Assembly: GCA_964016885.1 (NCBI GenBank)
Contig: OZ024744.1
Location: forward strand, 119,169,197-119,233,196
DNA length: 64,000 bases
Direction: 5' to 3'
Source of the DNA: Eledone cirrhosa
Taxonomy: Eukaryota; Mollusca; Cephalopoda; Octopoda; Eledonidae
Shown here: piece by piece, positions 56,211 to 64,000 of the stretch
How the letters are laid out: every line of letters starts with the position of its first letter
How positions within the stretch are numbered: the stretch's first letter is position 1
Notes under the pieces: model-generated
The model's database searches: none
What the model was told of the DNA's origin: nothing
The model's input: only the letters and a program-made list of their open reading frames with translations
Position numbers and translations under genes: made by a program

Positions 56211-59200
56211 TTGGTGTTACTAACATTATTACTGTAACAAATGACTAATGTTACTAACATTATTACTGTAACAACTGACTAATGTTACTAACATTATTAC
56301 TGTAACAACTGACTAATGGTACTAACATTATTACTGTAACAACTGACTTGGTGTTACTAACATTATTACTGTAACAACTGACTTGGTGTTACTAACATTA
56401 TTACTGTAACAACTGACTAATGTTACTAACATTATTACTGTAACAACTGACTAATGTTACTAACATTATTACTGTAACAATTGACTTGGTGTTACTAACA
56501 TTATTACTGTAACAACTGACTTGGTGTTACTAACATTATCACTGTAACAACTGACTAATGGTACTAACATTATTACTGTAACAACTGACTAATGGTACTA
56601 ACATTATTACTGTAACAACTGACTTGGTGTTACTAACGTTATTACTGTAACAACTGACTTGGTGTTACTAACATTATTACTGTGACAACTGACTAATGTT
56701 ACTAACATTATTACTGTAACAACTGACTTGGTGTTACTAACATTATTACTGTGACAACTGACTAATGTTACTAACATTATTACTGTAACAACTGACTTGG
56801 TGTTACTAACATTATTACTGTGACAACTGACAAATGTTACTAACATTATTACTGTAACAACTGACTTGGTGTTACTAACATTATTACTGTGATAACTGAC
56901 TAATGTTACTAACATTATTACTGTAACAACTGACTTGATGTTACTAACATTATTACTGTGACAACTGACTAATGTTACTAACATTATTACTGTAACAACT
57001 GACTTGGTGTTACTAATATTATTACTGTGACAACTGACTAATGTTACTAACATTATTACTGTAACAACTGACTTGGTGTTACTAACATTATTACTGTGAC
57101 AACTGACTAATGGTACTAACATTATTACTGTAACAACTGACTTGGTGTTACTAACGTTATTACTGTAACAACTGACTTGGTGTTACTAACATTATTACTG
57201 TGACAACTGACTAATGTTACTAACATTATTACTGTAACAACTGACTTGGTGTTACTAACATTATTACTGTAACAACTGACTTGGTGTTACTAACATTATT
57301 ACTTTAACAACTGACTTGGTGTTACTAACATTATTACTGTAACAACTGACTTGGTGTTACTAACATTATTACTGTAACAACTGACTTGGTGTTACTAACA
57401 TTATTACTGTAACAACTGACTTGGTGTTACTAACATTATTACTGTAACAACTTACTTGGTGTTACTAACATTATTACTGTAACAACTGACTTGGTGTTAC
57501 TAACATTATTACTGTAACAACTGACTTGGTGTTACTAACATTATTACTGTAACAACTGACTTGGTGTTACTAACATTATTACTGTAACAACTGACTTGGT
57601 GTTACTAACATTATTACTGTAACAACTGACTTGGTGTTACTAACATTATTACTGTAACAACTGACTTGGTGTTACTAACATTATTACTGTAACAACTGAC
57701 TTGGTGTTACTAACATTATTACTGTAACAACTGACTTGGTGTTACTAACATTATTACTGTAACAACTGACTTGGTGTTACTAACATTATTACTGTAACAA
57801 CTGACTAATGTTACTAACATTATTACTGTAACAACTGACTTGGTGTTACTAACATTATTACTGTAACAACTGACTAATGTTACTAACATTATTACTGTAA
57901 CAACTGACTTGGTGTTACTAACATTATTACTGTAACAAATGACTAATGTTACTAACATTATTACTGTAACAACTGACTAATGTTACTAACGTTATTACTG
58001 TAACAACTGACTAGGTGTTACTAACATTATTACTGTAACAACTGACTTGGTGTTACTAACATTATTACTGTAACAGCTGACTAATGTTACTAACATTATT
58101 ACTGTAACAACTGACTTGGTGTTACTAACATTATTACTGTAACAAATGACTAATGTTACTAACATTATTACTGTAACAACTGACTAATGTTACTAACATT
58201 ATTACTGTAACAACTGACTAATGGTACTAACATTATTACTGTAACAACTGACTTGGTGTTACTAACATTATTACTGTAACAACTGACTTGGTGTTACTAA
58301 CATTATTACTGTAACAACTGACTAATGTTACTAACATTATTACTGTAACAACTGACTAATGTTACTAACATTATTACTGTAACAATTGACTTGGTGTTAC
58401 TAACATTATTACTGTAACAACTGACTTGGTGTTACTAACATTATCACTGTAACAACTGACTAATGGTACTAACATTATTACTGTAACAACTGACTAATGG
58501 TACTAACATTATTACTGTAACAACTGACTTGGTGTTACTAACGTTATTACTGTAACAACTGACTTGGTGTTACTAACATTATTACTGTGACAACTGACTA
58601 ATGTTACTAACATTATTACTGTAACAACTGACTTGGTGTTACTAACATTATTACTGTGACAACTGACTAATGTTACTAACATTATTACTGTAACAACTGA
58701 CTTGGTGTTACTAACATTATTACTGTGACAACTGACTAATGTTACTAACATTATTACTGTAACAACTGACTTGGTGTTACTAACATTATTACTGTGACAA
58801 CTGACTAATGTTACTAACATTATTACTGTAACAACTCACTAATGTTACTAACATTATTACTGTAACAATTGACTTGGTGTTACTAACATTATTACTGTAA
58901 CAACTGACTTGGTGTTACTAACATTATTACTGTAACAACTGACTTGGTGTTACTAACTTTATTACTGTAACAACTGACTTGGTGTTACTAACATTATTAC
59001 TGTAACAACTGGCTAATGGTACTAACATTATTACTGTAACAACTGACTAATGGTACTAACATTATTACTGTAACAACTGACTTGGTGTTACTAACGTTAT
59101 TACTGTAACAACTGACTTGGTGTTACTAACATTATTACTGTGACAACTGACTAATGTTACTAACATTATTACTGTAACAACTGACTTGGTGTTACTTACA

Positions 59201-60250
59201 TTATTACTGTAACAACTGACTTGGTGTTACTAACATTATTACTGTAACAACTGACTTGGTGTTACTAACATTATTACTGTAACAACGGACTTGGTGTTAC
59301 TAACATTATTACTGTAATAACTGACTTGGTGTTACTAACATTATTACTGTAACAACTGACTTGGCGTTACTAACATTATTACTGTAACAACTGACTTGGT
59401 GTTACTAACATTATTACTGTAACAACTGACTTGGTGTTACTAACATTATTACTGTAACAACTGACGTGGTGTTACTAACATTATTACTGTAACAACTGAC
59501 TTGGTGTTACTAACATTATTACTGTAACAACTGACTTGGTGTTACTAACATTATTACTGTAACAACTGACTTGGTGTTACTAACATTATTACTGTAACAA
59601 CTGACTTGGTGTTACTAACATTATTACTGTAACAACTGACTTGGTGTTACTAACATTATTACTGTAACAACTGACTTGGTGTTACTAACATTATTACTGT
59701 AACAACTGACTAATGTTACTAACATTATTACTGTAACAACTGACTTGGTGTTACTAACATTATTACTGTAACAACTGACTAATGTTACTAACATTATTAC
59801 TGTAACAACTGACTTGGTGTTACTAACATTATTACTGTAACAAATGACTAATGTTACTAACATTATTACTGTAACAACTGACTAATGTTACTAACGTTAT
59901 TACTGTAACAACTGACTAGGTGTTACTAACATTATTACTGTAACAACTGACTTGGTGTTACTAACATTATTACTGTAACAACTGACTAATGTTACTAACA
60001 TTATTACTGTAACAACTGACTTGGTGTTACTAACATTATTACTGTAACAAATGACTAATGTTACTAACATTATTACTGTAACAACTGACTAATGTTACTA
60101 ACATTATTACTGTAACAACTGACTTGGCGTTACTAACATTATTACTGTAACAACTGACTTGGTGTTACTAACATTATTACTGTAACAACTGACTTGGTGT
60201 TACTAACATTATTACTGTAACAACTGACTTGGTGTTACTAACATTATTAC
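56211..60250. repeat. 4121-bp tandem duplication, copy 2
   Basis: This copy matches copy 1 closely, including rare variants such as GTGATAAC and CTTGATG inside the seven-dimer block. The match ends near 60250, where this copy continues as a run of 11 B monomers starting with GGCGTT at 60127. Copy 1 has only a few B monomers at that point. Confidence 0.8.
56607..57122. repeat. Seven-period A/B dimer block, second copy
   Basis: This is a copy of 52486-53001 at 4121 bp. Its accidental minus-strand translation is the same, including the changes produced by GTGATAAC, CTTGATG and AATATTATT. Confidence 0.85.
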
Positions 60251-62639
60251 TGTAACAACTGACTTGGTGTTACTAACATTATTACTGTAACAACTGACTT
60301 GGTGTTACTAACATTATTACTGTAACAACTGACTTGGTGTTACTAACATTATTACTGTAACAACTGACTTGGTGTTACTAACATTATTACTGTAACAACT
60401 GACTTGGTGTTACTAACATTATTACTGTAACAACTGACTTGGTGTTACTAACATTATTACTGTAACAACTGACTTGGTGTTACTAACATTATTACTGTAA
60501 CAACTGACTAATGTTACTAACATTATTACTGTAACAACTGACTTGGTGTTACTAACATTATTACTGTAACAACTGACTAATGTTACTAACATTATTACTG
60601 TAACAACTGACTTGGTGTTACTAACATTATTACTGTAACAAATGACTTGGTGTTACTAACATTATTACTGTAACAACTGACTAATGTTACTAACGTTATT
60701 ACTGTAACAACTGACTAGGTGTTACTAACATTATTACTGTAACAACTGACTTGGTGTTACTAACATTATTACTGTAACAGCTGACTAATGTTACTAACAT
60801 TATTACTGTAACAACTGACTTGGTGTTACTAACATTATTACTGTAACAAATGACTAATGTTACTAACATTATTACTGTAACAACTGACTAATGTTACTAA
60901 CATTATTACTGTAACAACTGACTAATGGTACTAACATTATTACTGTAACAACTGACTTGGTGTTACTAACATTATTACTGTAACAACTGACTTGGTGTTA
61001 CTAACATTATTACTGTAACAACTGACTAATGTTACTAACATTATTACTGTAACAACTGACTAATGTTACTAACATTATTACTGTAACAATTGACTTGGTG
61101 TTACTAACATTATTACTGTAACAACTGACTTGGTGTTACTAACATTATCACTGTAACAACTGACTAATGGTACTAACATTATTACTGTAACAACTGACTA
61201 ATGGTACTAACATTATTACTGTAACAACTGACTTGGTGTTACTAACGTTATTACTGTAACAACTGACTTGGTGTTACTAACATTATTACTGTGACAACTG
61301 ACTAATGTTACTAACATTATTACTGTAACAACTGACTTGGTGTTACTAACATTATTACTGTGACAACTGACTAATGTTACTAACATTATTACTGTAACAA
61401 CTGACTTGGTGTTACTAACATTATTACTGTGACAACTGACAAATGTTACTAACATTATTACTGTAACAACTGACTTGGTGTTACTAACATTATTACTGTG
61501 ACAACTGACTAATGTTACTAACATTATTACTGTAACAACTGACTTGGTGTTACTAACATTATTACTGTAACAACTGACTTGGTGTTACTAACATTATTAA
61601 TGTAACAACTGGCTAATGTTACTAACATTATTACTGTAACAACTGACTTGGTGTTACTAACATTATTACTGTAACAACTGACTAATGTTACTAACGTTAT
61701 TACTGTAACAACTGACTAGGTGTTACTAACATTATTACTGTAACAACTGACTTGGTGTTACTAACATTATTACTGTAACAACTGACTAATGTTACTAACA
61801 TTATTACTGTAACAACTGACTTGGCGTTACTAACATTATTACTGTAACAAATGACTAATGTTACTAACATTATTACTGTAACAACTGACTAATGTTACTA
61901 ACATTATTACTGTAACAACTGACTAATGGTACTAACATTATTACTGTAACAACTGACTTGGTGTTACTAACATTATTACTGTAACAACTGACTTGGTGTT
62001 ACTAACATTATTACTGTAACAACTGACTAATGTTACTAACATTATTACTGTAACAACTCACTAATTTTACTAACATTATTACTGTAACAATTGACTTGGT
62101 GTTACTAACATTATTACTGTAACAACTGACTTGGTGTTACTAACATTATTACTGTAACAACTGACTTGGTGTTACTAACTTTATTACTGTAACAACTGAC
62201 TTGGTGTTACTAACATTATTACTGTAACAACTGACTTGGCGTTACTAACATTATTACTGTAACAACTGACTTGGTGTTACTAACATTATTACTGTAACAA
62301 CTGACTTGGTGTTACTAACATTATTACTGTAACAACTGACTTGGTGTTACTAACATTATTACTGTAACAACTGACTTGGTGTTACTAACATTATTACTGT
62401 AACAACTGACTTGGTGTTACTAACATTATTACTGTAACAACTGACTTGGTGTTACTAACATTATTACTGTAACAACTGACTTGGTGTTACTAACATTATT
62501 ACTGTAACAACTGACTTGGTGTTACTAACATTATTACTGTAACAACTGACTTGGTGTTACTAACATTATTACTGTAACAACTGACTAATGTTACTAACAT
62601 TATTACTGTAACAACTGACTTGGTGTTACTAACATTATT
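60251..62639. repeat. Satellite segment with dimer block and partial cassette
   Basis: This is B-monomer-rich DNA up to about 60507, then A/B mixtures. A four-dimer GTGACA block lies at 61216-61524, and a partial cassette starts with ATTAATG/AACTGGC near 61597 and ends after AACTTTATT near 62178. There it jumps directly to GGCGTT and B monomers, skipping the TTACTTAC and AACGGAC markers. Only satellite is present. Confidence 0.75.
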
Positions 62640-64000
62640 ACTGTAACAACTGACTAATGTTACTAACATTATTACTGTAACAACTGACTTGGTGTTACTA
62701 ACATTATTACTGTAACAAATGACTAATGTTACTAACATTATTACTGTAACAACTGACTAATGTTACTAACGTTATTACTGTAACAACTGACTAGGTGTTA
62801 CTAACATTATTACTGTAACAACTGACTAATGTTACTAACATTATTACTGTAACAACTGACTTGGTGTTACTAACATTATTACTGTAACAAATGACTAATG
62901 TTACTAACATTATTACTGTAACAACTGACTAATGTTACTAACATTATTACTGTAACAACTGACTAATGGTACTAACATTATTACTGTAACAACTGACTTG
63001 GTGTTACTAACATTATTACTGTAACAACTGACTTGGTGTTACTAACATTATTACTGTAACAACTGACTAATGTTACTAACATTATTACTGTAACAACTGA
63101 CTAATGTTACTAACATTATTACTGTAACAATTGACTTGGTGTTACTAACATTATTACTGTAACAACTGACTTGGTGTTACTAACATTATCACTGTAACAA
63201 CTGACTAATGGTACTAACATTATTACTGTAACAACTGACTAATGGTACTAACATTATTACTGTAACAACTGACTTGGTGTTACTAACGTTATTACTGTAA
63301 CAACTGACTTGGTGTTACTAACATTATTACTGTGACAACTGACTAATGTTACTAACATTATTACTGTAACAACTGACTTGGTGTTACTAACATTATTACT
63401 GTGACAACTGACTAATGTTACTAACATTATTACTGTAACAACTGACTTGGTGTTACTAACATTATTACTGTGACAACTGACAAATGTTACTAACATTATT
63501 ACTGTAACAACTGACTTGGTGTTACTAACATTATTACTGTGATAACTGACTAATGTTACTAACATTATTACTGTAACAACTGACTTGATGTTACTAACAT
63601 TATTACTGTGACAACTGACTAATGTTACTAACATTATTACTGTAACAACTGACTTGGTGTTACTAATATTATTACTGTGACAACTGACTAATGTTACTAA
63701 CATTATTACTGTAACAACTGACTTGGTGTTACTAACATTATTACTGTGACAACTGACTAATGGTACTAACATTATTACTGTAACAACTGACTTGGTGTTA
63801 CTAACGTTATTACTGTAACAACTGACTTGGTGTTACTAACATTATTACTGTGACAACTGACTAATGTTACTAACATTATTACTGTAACAACTGACTTGGT
63901 GTTACTAACATTATTACTGTAACAACTGACTTGGTGTTACTAACATTATTACTTTAACAACTGACTTGGTGTTACTAACATTATTACTGTAACAACTGAC
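62640..64000. repeat. Partial third copy of the 52-kb block, cut by the window edge
   Basis: This segment matches about 51869-53229 at an offset of 10771 bp. It includes the CTAGGTG monomer followed directly by an A monomer near 62795, and the seven-dimer block at 63257-63772 with its private GTGATAAC, CTTGATG and AATATTATT variants. It continues beyond the window. Confidence 0.8.
63257..63772. repeat. Seven-period A/B dimer block, third copy
   Basis: This is a copy of the blocks at 52486 and 56607 (6650 bp after the latter). The accidental frame again reads the same, which points to recent amplification rather than coding constraint. Confidence 0.85.

Larger units (their letters stand above)
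1..64000. repeat. Satellite array of alternating 34-bp (A) and 35-bp (B) monomers
   Basis: The whole window is head-to-tail copies of one short sequence, interrupted once at 40838-40948. Monomer A is seen at 1-34 and monomer B at 35-69. Both begin TAACATTATTACTG and continue GTAACAACTGACT; A then has AATGTTAC and B has TGGTGTTAC. By direct count GC is 9/34 in A and 11/35 in B, and neither has a CpG. Recurrent point variants include GTGACA for GTAACA, AACGTT for AACATT, GGCGTT for GGTGTT, TAATGGTAC for TAATGTTAC, CAAATGAC for CAACTGAC and CTAGGTG for CTTGGTG. No inversion of the monomer was noticed. Both window ends are inside the array, so its full size is unknown. The satellite family is not one I recognise. 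Position near a centromere or in other heterochromatin would be usual for such an array but cannot be read from the sequence. Confidence 0.98.

Noticed and set aside
1..64000. CRISPR array with ~34-bp repeats
   Set aside because: There are no unique spacers: the repeats abut each other, and every monomer is a variant of the same sequence. No cas gene is present.
1..64000. Telomeric repeat
   Set aside because: The monomer is 34-35 bp and does not contain a TTAGGG-type motif, and the array runs in one orientation without a unique subtelomeric part.
1..64000. CENP-B box within the monomer
   Set aside because: The TTCG and CGGG elements of that box are absent from both consensus forms.
1..64000. 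AP-1-like site TGACTAA in A monomers as a regulatory element
   Set aside because: It differs from TGACTCA at a key position and is absent from B. Nothing nearby suggests a regulated gene.

Overview
The window is one satellite DNA array. From base 1 to base 64000 it is built from two alternating monomers: a 34-bp form (A, first seen at 1-34) and a 35-bp form (B, first seen at 35-69). They share their first 25 bases and differ near the 3' end, ACTAATGTTAC in A and ACTTGGTGTTAC in B. Dividing window length by monomer length gives roughly 1,850 monomers, all in one orientation. Neither end of the array is inside the window. I see no protein-coding gene, rRNA, tRNA, CRISPR array or terminator that I can support.

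Only one stretch is not satellite: about 111 bp at 40838-40948. It looks like the 3' part of a tRNA-derived SINE of the kind abundant in cephalopods. It starts at a B-box-like motif, runs through a conserved body (GCCGAGGTTAACTTTGCC, then GGGGTCGATAAAATAAAGT) and a GGCCTTGTGCC block, and ends in ATTATTA. This family likeness is from memory and is the only clue to the organism: a mollusc, most likely an octopus or squid. The satellite itself (26-31% GC, almost no CpG) is not one I can name.

Layout, using shared point variants as markers: (1) 1-7.7 kb holds a 2178-bp tandem duplication plus an older copy offset by 4010-4045 bp. (2) 7.7-18.5 kb holds a 2393-bp higher-order repeat nested in a 4373-bp duplication. 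(3) 18.5-22.4 kb introduces a roughly 1-kb cassette with an ordered set of variants. (4) 22.4-24.5 kb returns to the type seen in region 2. (5) 24.5-30.7 kb is a third type with spacings of 1726, 1486 and 1760 bp. (6) 29.4-64 kb is a series of multi-kb tandem duplications (3559, 3393, 4437, 1278 and 4121 bp, then a partial copy at +10771) that reuse the cassette many times; the SINE fragment lies in just one of them.

The open frames on the minus strand, with a 23-residue period, arise because an A+B dimer is 69 bp, exactly 23 codons. They are not genes. The interest lies in how the array evolved, in the SINE capture, and in the short motifs each monomer carries (TACTAAC, CAACTG, and TGTTAC/GTAACA dyads). 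I found no new enzymatic or defence system.
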